A stretch of 64,000 nucleotides of DNA, from assembly GCF_001643375.1 (NCBI RefSeq), contig NZ_LSHB01000083.1, positions 1 through 64,000 of the forward strand. Direction: 5' to 3'. Shown here piece by piece: positions 27,467 through 36,636 of this stretch (within the stretch, counting starts at the first letter, position 1; each line of letters opens with the position of its first letter). Source of the DNA: Chryseobacterium sp. FP211-J200. Lineage in GTDB: Bacteria; Bacteroidota; Bacteroidia; Flavobacteriales; Weeksellaceae. Below the pieces are notes generated by a model. The model ran no database searches. It was not told the origin of the DNA and saw only the letters and a list, made by a program, of their open reading frames with translations. Position numbers and translations under genes: made by a program.

Positions 27467-28252
27467 TTAAAGATCATCCGCCTCTGCCAAAAGCTCTACG
27501 ATATCTTTAACTTCTACTTCTGTATTTTTATTGAAATGCTTTACACCATCTGTCATCATCGTGTTACAGAAAGGGCAACCCGTTGCGATGATCTTAGGTT
27601 CGAAAGAAAGTGCTTCTTCTGTTCTCTCAACGTTGATGTCCTTATTGCCTTTTTCAGGCTCTTTGAACATCTGAGCACCACCAGCTCCACAACAGAGTCC
27701 GTTGGTCTTGCAACGCTTCATTTCTACCAATTCAGCATCCAATTTTTCGAGCAGCATTCTTGGCGCTTCATATTCGTCATTGCCTCTTCCGAGATAACAA
27801 GGATCGTGGAAAGTGATCTTCTTACCTTTGAAACTTCCACCTTCGATTTTCAGTCTGCCATCATTCATTAGATCTTTTAAGAACTGTGTGTGATGCAAAA
27901 CTTCATATTTCCCACCCAAACTTGGATATTCATTCTTCAAAGTATTGAAACAATGTGGACAAGCCGTCACGATCTTTTTGACTTCGTAAGCATTTAGAAC
28001 TTCGATGTTGGTCAAAGCCATCATTTGGAAAACGAACTCGTTTCCAGCACGTTTTGCGGGATCGCCCGTACAAGATTCTTCCTGACCCAGAACAGCGAAT
28101 TCAACCCCGATCTTATTCAGAATTTTGCAGAATGCTTTGGTTATTTTTTTAGCACGATCATCGAAGCTTCCGGCGCAACCAACCCAGAAGAGAACTTCAG
28201 GAGATTTGCCTTCTGCAGCGTAATCTGCCATTGTTTTTATAGTGAAATCCAT
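27467..28252 (-). CDS. CCG-domain Fe-S oxidoreductase subunit (HdrB/GlpC-like)
   Basis: A 261-residue soluble protein with two CCG-type motif groups: TACPHCFNTLKNEYP with a later CYLGRG, and LCCGAGGAQMF followed by ATGCPFCNTMM. Such Cys-rich repeats bind Fe-S clusters in heterodisulfide-reductase B-like and glycerol-3-phosphate dehydrogenase C-like subunits. It follows the membrane ferredoxin gene by 51 bases and should form an electron-transfer complex with it at the inner membrane. The electron donor is not known; in aerobic Bacteroidota no methanogen-type heterodisulfide is expected. Confidence 0.85.
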   Translation of the reverse strand: MDFTIKTMADYAAEGKSPEVLFWVGCAGSFDDRAKKITKAFCKILNKIGVEFAVLGQEESCTGDPAKRAGNEFVFQMMALTNIEVLNAYEVKKIVTACPHCFNTLKNEYPSLGGKYEVLHHTQFLKDLMNDGRLKIEGGSFKGKKITFHDPCYLGRGNDEYEAPRMLLEKLDAELVEMKRCKTNGLCCGAGGAQMFKEPEKGNKDINVERTEEALSFEPKIIATGCPFCNTMMTDGVKHFNKNTEVEVKDIVELLAEADDL

Positions 28253-28303
28253 TTGTTGTAAAATGTATTTTGTATTAATGTAAAATGTACTTTTACTTTC
28301 AGA

Positions 28304-29620
28304 TTAATCTTTTGCCCAATTCAAGCGGTCTGCCTGATTGTATTGCCATGGCGCAGCATTATTTTCAACGTTTGTCATCATCAAGTTTAATTCTTGTGGC
28401 GCCGCAGATTGTTCCATGACCAAGAATCTTCTCATTTCGAAAATGATGGATAATGGATCGATAAGCACCGGACAAGCTTCTACACAAGCATTACAAGTTG
28501 TACAAGCCCAAAGCTCTTCCTTGGTAATATAATCATTGACCAATTTTTTCCCGTCTTCTACAAATTTACCTCCATTCTTGTTGATGTTCTTTCCTACTTC
28601 CTCCAGACGATCTCTGGTCTTCATCATGATCAACCTTGGCGATAATTTCTTACCTGTGATGTTAGCAGGACAAACTGAAGTACAGCGTCCACATTCTGTA
28701 CAAGAATAAGCACTCATCAATTGATGTTGGTTAAGGTCGAAAACATCTTCCGCTCCAAATTTCGAAGGTGCTTCCGCTTCTCCTTCTGCCGGAGCAGCGT
28801 AAGGATCTGCATTTGGATCCATCATCAATTTGATCTCTTTTGTAACAGAATCCAGATTATTGAATTTCCCTTTTATCTCAAGGTTTGAAAACCAAGTATT
28901 TGGGAAAGCTAATATAATGTGAAGATGCTTTGAGTAATAAAGATAATTCATAAAGAACAAGATCCCGACAAAGTGAAACCACCAAGCCGATTTCTCAATA
29001 ATGTGAAGTGTCTCTATGTTAAAATCCTGGAAGAACGGAAATAGGTATTTTGAAATTGGAAAATTGCTTCCGAAACGATTGGCATCAGCATAATAATCGG
29101 CACCGTTCATTGTGAAGAAAGCGACCATCAAAGCAAACTCGATGATCAGAATCCAATTGGCATCTTTCTTTGGCCAACCGAACAGTTCCTTCATCGTCAG
29201 TCTTTTGACACCGTAGAAATTTCTTCTGATAAAAAACACCACGACTGCAATCACCACCAACAAAGCTAAAACTTCTAAAGTTGAAGTGAAAAATGCGTAG
29301 AAAGAGTCACCTAAAATCCCTTGTAAAAATCGATGTGTTCCGAAGATCCCATCGATGATAATTTCTAGTAACTCAATATTAATAATAACGAAACCAACGT
29401 AAACGAAAATATGCAAAATACCAGCAATCGGGCGTTTTACCATTTTACTTTGTCCGAGCGCAACTCTGGACATGATTGCCCACCGTTCTGCTTTTCTATC
29501 GGTTCTGTTGATCTCTCTTCCTAACTTGATATTGCGATAGATCTCTTTCAGACTTTTAAAGAACAGTCCGAAACCAGCAATTAAAAGAATCAGGAAAATA
29601 GCATTATCAATATATTGCAT
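28304..29620 (-). CDS. Membrane-bound 4Fe-4S dicluster protein (HdrC/E-like)
   Basis: A 438-residue fusion. The N-terminal ~240 residues have about five hydrophobic segments with His residues placed as in b-type cytochrome (nitrate reductase gamma-like) subunits. The C-terminal part has two 4Fe-4S motifs, CTECGRCTSVCP near residue 305 and CTTCNACVEACP near 373. It should carry electrons between the quinone pool and the CCG-domain partner encoded just downstream. The start is 3 bases after the MCE gene stop, so the genes are cotranscribed. Confidence 0.87.
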   Translation of the reverse strand: MQYIDNAIFLILLIAGFGLFFKSLKEIYRNIKLGREINRTDRKAERWAIMSRVALGQSKMVKRPIAGILHIFVYVGFVIINIELLEIIIDGIFGTHRFLQGILGDSFYAFFTSTLEVLALLVVIAVVVFFIRRNFYGVKRLTMKELFGWPKKDANWILIIEFALMVAFFTMNGADYYADANRFGSNFPISKYLFPFFQDFNIETLHIIEKSAWWFHFVGILFFMNYLYYSKHLHIILAFPNTWFSNLEIKGKFNNLDSVTKEIKLMMDPNADPYAAPAEGEAEAPSKFGAEDVFDLNQHQLMSAYSCTECGRCTSVCPANITGKKLSPRLIMMKTRDRLEEVGKNINKNGGKFVEDGKKLVNDYITKEELWACTTCNACVEACPVLIDPLSIIFEMRRFLVMEQSAAPQELNLMMTNVENNAAPWQYNQADRLNWAKD

Positions 29621-29623
29621 ATG

Positions 29624-30577
29624 TTATTTTTTGTCTGCGTTTTTACCAAATACCGAGAAGTTCACGTATCTCTTAGGGTTGACTTTGAAGTCCTCTACTA
29701 GCTCATTAAGATTTTTTGAAGTCTTTGTAAGATTGTTGTAAAGCTCTTCATCTTTCGCCAATTTACCAAGAGAACCTTCGCCGTTTTGTATGCCGGAAAT
29801 AACGTTATTCAGTTTGCCAGCCGTTTGGTTGAACTGGTCGATTGTCCCATTCAATTTATCGATGTCCACACGTTCTGCAACAGAACCATATTTATCCAAA
29901 GTCTTATTAGCTGTCAACATTGCCACATTGGCATTAGCCACAACTTCATGCAGACCTTTTTCGTTGTTTGCTAAGATTGAATTCGTTCTGTCGGATGCAC
30001 CTTTGAAAGATTCGACGGTTCTATTAAGATTGGAAAGCAACAATTTAATTTCTCTCCTGTTTTGCTCATCAACAATTTTGTTGGTGCTTGCAAGCGTAGA
30101 ATCCAATTTCAACAATACATTTGACAATTGGTCTTTCACTGGTTTTACCTGAGAAGACAAAGAGTTAAGCATCGATAATTGATAGTTTCCCTTCAAAGTA
30201 TCGCCGTCTTTTGCTGTATCTCCACCGTAGAACAAATTGATCTTCATCTCTTTTCCAGACATTAATCCTGGCTCGAAGATCTCAACGGTTGAATTTTTTG
30301 AAAATTCGAAAGTATCATCAATGGTCACTTTCACCACGAAATGCAGTTTACCATCTTTTGTAGTGATTGGTTTTATCTCGTCTACCTGACCGACTTTCAA
30401 TCCATTGATAGAAACGGGATTGGAAACAGAAAGCCCTTCCACATTATCATATTTTGCATAGAAAACATTGTCTGTCGTGAAAAGGTTTTTACCTTTCATA
30501 AATTGATACAATACAACGAAACCTATAATGGCAAAAATAGCGATGAGCCCTGTTTTTAATTCTTTACTTAACTTCAC
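29624..30577 (-). CDS. MCE/MlaD family protein
   Basis: A 317-residue protein with an N-terminal membrane anchor (residues about 9-26) and one MCE domain (about 38-115, with SVSNPVSINGLKVGQVDEI). The rest is a long helical region likely to form a coiled coil or tube. MCE proteins bind and move lipids between the inner and outer membranes. No MlaE permease or MlaF ATPase gene is adjacent, so its partners must be encoded elsewhere. The link to the Fe-S genes is by operon only. Confidence 0.88.
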   Translation of the reverse strand: MKLSKELKTGLIAIFAIIGFVVLYQFMKGKNLFTTDNVFYAKYDNVEGLSVSNPVSINGLKVGQVDEIKPITTKDGKLHFVVKVTIDDTFEFSKNSTVEIFEPGLMSGKEMKINLFYGGDTAKDGDTLKGNYQLSMLNSLSSQVKPVKDQLSNVLLKLDSTLASTNKIVDEQNRREIKLLLSNLNRTVESFKGASDRTNSILANNEKGLHEVVANANVAMLTANKTLDKYGSVAERVDIDKLNGTIDQFNQTAGKLNNVISGIQNGEGSLGKLAKDEELYNNLTKTSKNLNELVEDFKVNPKRYVNFSVFGKNADKK

Positions 30578-30640
30578 GTTTTTTGGTTTTACTAATTAGC
30601 AAATATATGAATATTGGATCTATAATTGTTATAAATAAAA

Positions 30641-30671
30641 AACAACAAAAGCGACAATTATGCCGCTTTTG
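30641..30671 (-). terminator. Terminator after the PpiD-like gene
   Basis: Minus-strand stem CAAAAGCG / CGCTTTTG followed by TTGTTTTTT. It ends the ppiD-like transcript about 25 bases after its stop codon. Confidence 0.75.
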
Positions 30672-30694
30672 TTTATTCTTAAATAATTCGAAAA

Positions 30695-32839
30695 TTATTG
30701 TTGAGGCGATTTATCCCAAACTTCAATTCTGTAATCTTTGATCTTAGCGTTATCCTGAAGACTCTTCAAGAATGCGCCTGTAAATTGCTGAGAATTCTGT
30801 TGTGTGATAGATTCTGTGATTTGTTTGATATCACCTGGCAATTTGTTGGTCGTCACTGATTTTTTAACTACCAAGTAAACACCAGTCATCCCTTCGATCG
30901 GCTGAGATAATTTATTCACAGCAACTCCGAAGGCAGCTCCAGCAACCTTAGGCTCCATCGCTCCATTTACAGAAGGATTGAAGACATTGACTGCAGCACT
31001 AGCTTTGGTTGTCCCAAGTGCTTTTGCAGCTTGATCTAGAGAAGCATATTTTCCAGCGTTGATCTTCTCAAGGATTTTCTTAGCAAGAACTTTGTTTTTT
31101 ACGATCGGTTCGATCTGATCTCTTACAGTTTCTGGGTCAGCAAGACCTTCATCCTGTTTTCCTACAACATAAGCAACGATTCTGTCGCCAGTTCCTTCTA
31201 CTGTAAAGATATCTGTATCACCAATTTCTCTTTTCTTATCAAAAGCCCAAGCGATAACGTCACCATCCTTGTCTGTTCCTATTCCTGGAAGTGTCCCTTG
31301 GAAACGGCCAACCATTTTCGGGTTATCAAACTTGTATTTGTTTTTTTCTGCTAAGTTCTTGAATTGGTTAAAGCTTTTTCCTTGAGTCTGCTGAATGAAT
31401 CTAGTAGCCTGAGTCAAAACTTGATTTTCAGTTTTGTCAGAAGCTTTGATATTTTTAGCTAAGTGAGCAATTTTGTAAGTCATTGCACCACTTTTCTTGT
31501 CTTCAACATTGATGATGTGGTATCCGAAAGCTGTCTCCTGCAATCCAGTTGTACCTTTTGCATTGTTTGCCAGAAAACTAAGATATCCAGGCGCAAATTG
31601 ACTTGCTGGTGTTGTCCAACCTACACTACCGTTTCTTTCAACAGCATTTGGTTCGTCAGATAATTTAAGTCCTTCAGCAAATTTCGCTGGATCCGCTTTG
31701 ATCACTGCTAATAAACTATCAGCAGTTTTCTTAGCTGCTTCTTTGGTTCTAGTTGCTGTAGATCTTTCCGCACCTTTGTAACCAATCAAGATATGTTTTG
31801 ACAATGTAGAGTCAGAAGCTTTTTTATCCAATAATTTTGATACCACATAAAGCGTTTGCTCTTTGTACGGTCCAAAAGTCTGTCCGATGGCAGCTGTTGC
31901 AATTTTATCTTTCAACTCAGTTGGCAATTGAGCTGGGCTAACGTACTGAGGAATGAAAGGCACATCAGAATTAAGTTCTACAAACATAGAATCATTCGTC
32001 GTGTTCTGGAAGTTTTCTGCGCCATTGGAAGCATCAGTTCCTTTAAGGAAAAGTTTATTGATCTCATTAAGTGTTGCAGCATCGTCCTGAGCACTTGGTG
32101 CAGCTGGGAAATAAGCATAAGCAATATTTCTGCTAGCTGTAGCTTTGAATCTTGTTGGATGTAATTTGATATAATCTGCAAGATCCTGAGTTGTAACTTT
32201 TACATTGTTCTTTTTAGAGAATTCAAGATAATCAACTTTCACGAAATCGATGTTTGCCATCTCATCACGGAATTTCACCATCAACTCAGCTTCTTTTTTG
32301 CTGGTTGTAATTCCTGATGTGATGTTTCCAAAAAGCATTCTCGCCATCATTCTATACTCGATAGCTTTTCTGTTTTTCAACCAAAACGTATAGTTTTCAG
32401 GATTTGTAGCTTGAGATTTTTCAATCTCACCTTTGATATCCTTTAGTTTGAAGTTTCCTTTTTCATCAAAATATTGTTGATTCTGAGCGAAAATAGGATC
32501 ATATTGCAATTGGCTCCAGAAAGTCTCATCTGAAAGTGTAAGACCCGTTTTTTCAAATTGTTGTTTGATCAGTTTGGACTGCACAAGGATCTGCCAAGCC
32601 TGCTCTTCCAGACCTTTTGTAGGCTGACCTTGTTGCTGAGCCTGCTGTTGCATGATGAACAACTGGTCATTCAACTCGTCTCTTGTGATCTCTTCGCCAT
32701 TCACTTTACCCAAAATGTTTGGATTTTTACCAAAAACCTTGTCTATAGTGTCAGGATTTACCAAGAAAGCCAAAAGTGCTAATGCAATAACTCCTACTAA
32801 TAGCCACGATCTTTTTCTAATTTCGCCTAAAATTGCCAT
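30695..32839 (-). CDS. PpiD/SurA-type periplasmic peptidylprolyl isomerase
   Basis: A 714-residue membrane-anchored foldase. One N-terminal transmembrane segment (about 11-28) is followed by a SurA-N-like chaperone region (about 40-230) and a parvulin domain (near 345-455, with SKHILIGYKG and FGYHIINVEDKK). A second, weaker parvulin-like repeat may follow. The size and layout fit PpiD, which helps fold outer membrane proteins. Start chosen at the ATG giving the short cytoplasmic stub MAILGEIRKRS. It has its own terminator, so it forms a separate unit from the MCE gene. Confidence 0.87.
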   Translation of the reverse strand: MAILGEIRKRSWLLVGVIALALLAFLVNPDTIDKVFGKNPNILGKVNGEEITRDELNDQLFIMQQQAQQQGQPTKGLEEQAWQILVQSKLIKQQFEKTGLTLSDETFWSQLQYDPIFAQNQQYFDEKGNFKLKDIKGEIEKSQATNPENYTFWLKNRKAIEYRMMARMLFGNITSGITTSKKEAELMVKFRDEMANIDFVKVDYLEFSKKNNVKVTTQDLADYIKLHPTRFKATASRNIAYAYFPAAPSAQDDAATLNEINKLFLKGTDASNGAENFQNTTNDSMFVELNSDVPFIPQYVSPAQLPTELKDKIATAAIGQTFGPYKEQTLYVVSKLLDKKASDSTLSKHILIGYKGAERSTATRTKEAAKKTADSLLAVIKADPAKFAEGLKLSDEPNAVERNGSVGWTTPASQFAPGYLSFLANNAKGTTGLQETAFGYHIINVEDKKSGAMTYKIAHLAKNIKASDKTENQVLTQATRFIQQTQGKSFNQFKNLAEKNKYKFDNPKMVGRFQGTLPGIGTDKDGDVIAWAFDKKREIGDTDIFTVEGTGDRIVAYVVGKQDEGLADPETVRDQIEPIVKNKVLAKKILEKINAGKYASLDQAAKALGTTKASAAVNVFNPSVNGAMEPKVAGAAFGVAVNKLSQPIEGMTGVYLVVKKSVTTNKLPGDIKQITESITQQNSQQFTGAFLKSLQDNAKIKDYRIEVWDKSPQQ

Positions 32840-32932
32840 TTTATATTATATGTTTATAATCAGTGTGCGAAAATACATAATTTTAACAGAATAGGAAAAA
32901 TTATTTAGAAACATTTGTGAATGTGTTACATA

Positions 32933-32965
32933 AAATAAAAAAAACCTCTAAAATATAGAGGTTTT
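32933..32965 (-). terminator. Terminator after the sigma-factor locus
   Basis: Minus-strand stem AAAACCTCTA / TAGAGGTTTT followed by a run of T bases. It lies 5 bases after the stop codon of the secreted partner gene. Confidence 0.85.
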
Positions 32966-32969
32966 GAAG

Positions 32970-33566
32970 CTATTTGTCATTTTTTTTATCAAGCATCTTT
33001 TCGCGCATTTTCCCTTCTGTCTGGAAGAGCGTCAGAACTTGTTGCGGCGTGAGTATCCTTAAGAATTTATCAGCATAGGTTTTCCTGTTGTTGAGAAGCT
33101 GCTGGCCAACCTCAAAACTTTGGTTGAGGCGTTTTGTAGCATCTTCATCAGAAAGATTATCCAGATTTTTATCTACGTGGAATTTCTCCTTGATCTGCTT
33201 TTGATTATTCTGATATTCGGCATACAGCGTTTTGAACTCATCTTGTTTTTCCTTAGGAATATCAAGGTCATCGATCACGATATTCTCTTTAATGTTTTGA
33301 AGGAAAACGCTTCTGTCTTTTACAGACATATTGCTTACCGCTTGCTTTTTCTCCTGCATGTTCATAGATTTCCATTCAGAAGTTCTGGGAATTGTTTGTC
33401 TCTGCGTAGATCCTGAGGGTAGTAATGAACTCGATGGCACACTTCTGTATGATGGACTTGTGGTAGTGGTCCTTCCAGAAGTATTTCCAGAATTTCGCCG
33501 CTGCCCTTTTATGGTATGTACGGAGGAAAATCCGGCAATCAAAACAATTAATAAGAATTTATTCAT
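32970..33566 (-). CDS. Secreted helical protein encoded in the sigma-factor locus
   Basis: A 198-residue secreted protein. A signal peptide (cut near residue 21) precedes a Ser/Thr/Arg-rich low-complexity stretch (about 22-60) and a helical C-terminal part rich in Lys, Glu and Gln. The helical part, with ILTPQQVLTLFQTEGKMREKML near the end, resembles the LTxxQ motif of Spy/CpxP-like periplasmic proteins that sense envelope stress. That resemblance is from motif only. It is third in a sigma/membrane-protein/secreted-protein operon and so may feed envelope stress into the sigma factor, but this is inference. Confidence 0.7.
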   Translation of the reverse strand: MNKFLLIVLIAGFSSVHTIKGQRRNSGNTSGRTTTTSPSYRSVPSSSLLPSGSTQRQTIPRTSEWKSMNMQEKKQAVSNMSVKDRSVFLQNIKENIVIDDLDIPKEKQDEFKTLYAEYQNNQKQIKEKFHVDKNLDNLSDEDATKRLNQSFEVGQQLLNNRKTYADKFLRILTPQQVLTLFQTEGKMREKMLDKKNDK

Positions 33567-33581
33567 TTTTCTGATTTTTAA

Positions 33582-34160
33582 TTAATTATACAGGTCAAGA
33601 TAAACATCTTGTTCACTATTTCTATCAATATCCTTCAATTGGTCCGGCGTGAAGGCCGCTAAAACTTTTTCTACATCCAGATCGGATTTTTTATTCGTCC
33701 CAACAGCGTAATCTTGTCTGTCTGTGATAATTCTATCAGATGAAGTTGTCGTTTTGGAGTCAGATGAAGCTAAAGCAGAATGTGTTTTCAAATGTTTTGG
33801 CTTTGAAGTTTCATTTTGGGTTTCAATTGAAATATCATTTTTTGCAATCAAATTAGTAGAAGTCTTGTTAACAGGCTGTTCAATTTGATAAACACTATCA
33901 ACAATTGGTGCTTGCTGAGCAATAGTAACTTCTGGATCATTATTAAAACCTAAAAATGCAGTGATCCCAGCAATCAGAACTACTGCTGCCGCTGCCATCC
34001 ACTTAAAATCAAGAGCGAAAACTCTCGTTTCTTTTTTAACCACAACCGTTTCTTTGCCAACAGTTTGCGAAATGACATTCGCCTGCATCTGTTTGAAAAA
34101 ATCCTCCGAAGGTTCCGGATAAGGCGTTTTTTTGCTTAGTTTTTCTATATCGATTTTCAT
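33582..34160 (-). CDS. Probable membrane anti-sigma protein
   Basis: A 192-residue protein with one transmembrane segment near residues 52-70. The cytoplasmic N-terminus has a short helical SKKTPYPEPSEDFFKQM motif and the extracytoplasmic part is low-complexity and Ser/Thr-rich. It lies 14 bases downstream of an ECF sigma factor gene, the usual place of its anti-sigma. I see no classical zinc-binding HxxxCxxC motif, so it would be an atypical anti-sigma if it is one. The call rests mainly on position and topology. Confidence 0.6.
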   Translation of the reverse strand: MKIDIEKLSKKTPYPEPSEDFFKQMQANVISQTVGKETVVVKKETRVFALDFKWMAAAAVVLIAGITAFLGFNNDPEVTIAQQAPIVDSVYQIEQPVNKTSTNLIAKNDISIETQNETSKPKHLKTHSALASSDSKTTTSSDRIITDRQDYAVGTNKKSDLDVEKVLAAFTPDQLKDIDRNSEQDVYLDLYN

Positions 34161-34174
34161 TTCCTTTTATTTTT

Positions 34175-34732
34175 TTAAAACTCTTGCGAGTAATTGTCCT
34201 TAATATAATTTTCTACTTTGTCTTTGGCGTAGTGGTAATTCGTTTTACAGGTTCCGACCGACATATCCAAAATCTTCGATATTTCTTCGTAAGGCAAATC
34301 ATCATAATACCTCATATTGAATACCAATTTCTGCTTTTCCGGTAAAGTCTGAATCGCTTTCTGCAAAAAAACCTGAATCTCCTCAGCATCTTGTCCTGCA
34401 TTATCCGCTACCAGATTCTGCATATGATATTCTGCATCTTCATCTGTCTTTTTCATCCGGTTCATTTTGTTAAGCGCTTGCAATGCTTCATTGGTAGCAA
34501 TTCTGTACAACCAAGTGTACAATTTGCTATCACTTTTGAACTGATGAATATTTTGATACGCCTTGATAAATGTATCCTGCAAAACATCCTGAGCGCCGTC
34601 GTGGTCGACAATCAACCTACGGATATGCCAATAGAGACGACTCTGATAAGCATCCATCATCGCACGCAAACCTTTCTCTACCGTTTGAGGTGCAGTCAGC
34701 AGGTTTACAATTTCCGCATCTTTGAGCTTCAT
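34175..34732 (-). CDS. ECF-type RNA polymerase sigma factor
   Basis: A 185-residue sigma-70 family member with sigma2 (about 20-95, including DVLQDTFIKAYQNIHQF and the TWLYRIATNEALQ region) and sigma4 (about 125-180, LPEKQKLVFNMRYYDDLPYEEISKILDMSVGTCK). Sigma3 is absent, as in ECF factors. It heads a three-gene unit with a membrane protein and a secreted protein, so it is probably an envelope-responsive regulator. A TAACTTTG box upstream could be its promoter. Confidence 0.92.
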   Translation of the reverse strand: MKLKDAEIVNLLTAPQTVEKGLRAMMDAYQSRLYWHIRRLIVDHDGAQDVLQDTFIKAYQNIHQFKSDSKLYTWLYRIATNEALQALNKMNRMKKTDEDAEYHMQNLVADNAGQDAEEIQVFLQKAIQTLPEKQKLVFNMRYYDDLPYEEISKILDMSVGTCKTNYHYAKDKVENYIKDNYSQEF

Positions 34733-34767
34733 TCAGATGTTTCGTAGTTTTGATTAAAAAATAAGAC

Positions 34768-34775
34768 CAAAGTTA
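34768..34775 (-). promoter_or_regulatory. Candidate -7 box of the sigma-factor gene
   Basis: Minus-strand TAACTTTG fits TAnnTTTG, 35 bases before the ATG. No strong -33 TTG is seen, so the call is tentative. Confidence 0.35.
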
Positions 34776-34859
34776 AATTATTTTTTCAATTTCTTTGGAT
34801 ATAGCTAAATCTAAAATCGAGACTTAAATATATTAGTCAAATCCAAATCTTCAAATCCT

Positions 34860-34867
34860 TATCTTTG
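34860..34867 (+). promoter_or_regulatory. DUF2520 gene -7 box, 5 nt before the ATG
   Basis: TATCTTTG, then TTCTT and the ATG at 34873. The same 5-base spacing is found at ruvC and the helicase gene. Confidence 0.45.
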
Positions 34868-34872
34868 TTCTT

Positions 34873-35622
34873 ATGAAGACAGTAATCATCGGCTCGGGAA
34901 ATGTGGCTTATCATTTGGCAAAAGCTTTCACTCAAAATAATATTAAGGTTCATCAGATCTTTGGGCGAAATGAAATTGAACTTTCTAACATCTCAAATGA
35001 GTTTAATATTCCTTATTCAAATGAAAATCTTGAAGAAGCGGAACTTTACATCATCGCTGTTTCAGATTCTTCCCTGGAAAATGTTTCCGAATTAATTAAA
35101 AATGAAAATGCGCTCGTTGCCCACACTTCTGGTTCTCTACCAAAAGAAATATTGAAAGGCAATTACCGAAAAGCAAGTTTCTATCCTTTGCAGACTTTCT
35201 CGAAAACCAAAGTTCTGGATTATTCCAAAATTCCGTTTTTCATAGAAGCTGAAGATCAGATCGATGAAAAATCATTGTTCGAATTAGCTTCAATCATTTC
35301 TGAAAATGTAGAAGTTTCAAATTATGAAAAAAGAAAATACATTCATCTGACTGCAGTTTTCGCTTGCAACTTCGTGAATCATTTATTTGCCAGAGCTAAG
35401 GAAATTTCGGATTCCCAGGATCTGGATTTTAATTATTTCCTTCCTTTAATTAATGAAACCGTTGAAAAGATTTATCATCTCGACCCAAAACTTGCCCAAA
35501 CTGGACCAGCCGTGAGAGGTGATGAAAGAGTTTTGAAACTTCACGAAGAATCGATTACAAATGAAGAACAGCTTGACATTTATAAAACGTTGAACGAGTC
35601 TATCAAAAAAATGTATCAATAA
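34873..35622 (+). CDS. Rossmann-fold protein with DUF2520 domain
   Basis: A 249-residue NAD(P)-binding protein. It opens with the dinucleotide loop IGSGNVAYHLA (residues 6-16), continues as a Rossmann fold to about residue 115 (TSGSLP), and has a helical DUF2520 C-terminal domain (about 125-245). Related proteins are annotated as F420-dependent oxidoreductase-like or ketopantoate-reductase-like, but substrate and cofactor are unproven. It has no obvious operon partner. Confidence 0.85.
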   Translation: MKTVIIGSGNVAYHLAKAFTQNNIKVHQIFGRNEIELSNISNEFNIPYSNENLEEAELYIIAVSDSSLENVSELIKNENALVAHTSGSLPKEILKGNYRKASFYPLQTFSKTKVLDYSKIPFFIEAEDQIDEKSLFELASIISENVEVSNYEKRKYIHLTAVFACNFVNHLFARAKEISDSQDLDFNYFLPLINETVEKIYHLDPKLAQTGPAVRGDERVLKLHEESITNEEQLDIYKTLNESIKKMYQ

Positions 35623-35733
35623 TTGTGTAACATTTTAAAAAATCCTGCACTAATTATTCAGATACAAAAAATACTATTTATGAAATTGCTCACGCAATTG
35701 CATATGACAATTAAAAAAAAATAAAAATCGCTT

Positions 35734-36630
35734 ATGAAATCTCTCAAAAAATTGTTCATCATTCCAATACTTTTATTTGGATTTATAGCATCCGCGCAGC
35801 AAACAGCCAATCGTTTTTTCTACGAATTAAGTTTTAAACCGAAAAAAGATTCTGCAAAAATTGACAAAGTGATGACAACGCTTGATATCGTTAAAGATAA
35901 ATCAATCTACCAAGACTTTACTTTCCCAGCTCAGGATTCTATCATCAAAGTAGCCGTGGAAGAGATGGAAAAAACAAAGACATGGAAAGACATTTCCAAA
36001 ATGATCAAAATGCCAAAATTCTCATACAAGATTTCCAAAGTATATCCATCTATGGTTGAGACCTACAGCGATAGAATCAGCAGAAACCTTTTCGGATATG
36101 AAGAAAACATCAAATTTGAATGGAAGATCACAACTGACAAGGAAAAAATCGGAGAATACAATACTCAGAAAGCGACGACAGAATTTGGAGGTAGAAAATG
36201 GACCGCTTGGTTCGCAACGGAAATTCCTTTCCAAGATGGCCCTTATAAATTCTATGGATTGCCTGGGCTTATCGTAAAAGTTGAAGATGAAGGTAAAAAT
36301 TACTCTTGGTTGCTATCCGGAAACAAATCTATAAAAGACTGGAAAGAATTGACCTATGCTGAAGAACTGAATGCAAAATTCGGGATGAGCAATGAGTTAA
36401 AAATAATTCCAAAAGATAAGTTCGAGAAGTCTTATGCGGCTTTCAAACAAGATCCGATGGCGGAAGCAAGAACTCAGGTTCCACAGAATATGCTTAGCAT
36501 GAAAATGCCAGGAAGCGATGTAACCATTGGTGAGGCCTTAAAAACTCAAGAAAAAATGCTGAAAGATTTCTTCAACAGCAACGACAATCCGATCGAGGTA
36601 CAAACTGTCACAGACAAAAAGAAAAAATAA
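35734..36630 (+). CDS. GLPGLI family secreted protein
   Basis: A 298-residue secreted protein with a signal peptide (cut near residue 20, IASAQ) and the GLPGLI motif that names this Bacteroidota family, in PYKFYGLPGLIVKVED at about 170-185. Function is unknown; members occur near TonB-dependent receptors and are thought to be periplasmic or surface proteins. The C-terminus is Lys-rich (KKKK). It is closed by a strong terminator. Confidence 0.88.
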   Translation: MKSLKKLFIIPILLFGFIASAQQTANRFFYELSFKPKKDSAKIDKVMTTLDIVKDKSIYQDFTFPAQDSIIKVAVEEMEKTKTWKDISKMIKMPKFSYKISKVYPSMVETYSDRISRNLFGYEENIKFEWKITTDKEKIGEYNTQKATTEFGGRKWTAWFATEIPFQDGPYKFYGLPGLIVKVEDEGKNYSWLLSGNKSIKDWKELTYAEELNAKFGMSNELKIIPKDKFEKSYAAFKQDPMAEARTQVPQNMLSMKMPGSDVTIGEALKTQEKMLKDFFNSNDNPIEVQTVTDKKKK

Positions 36631-36636
36631 AATCAG

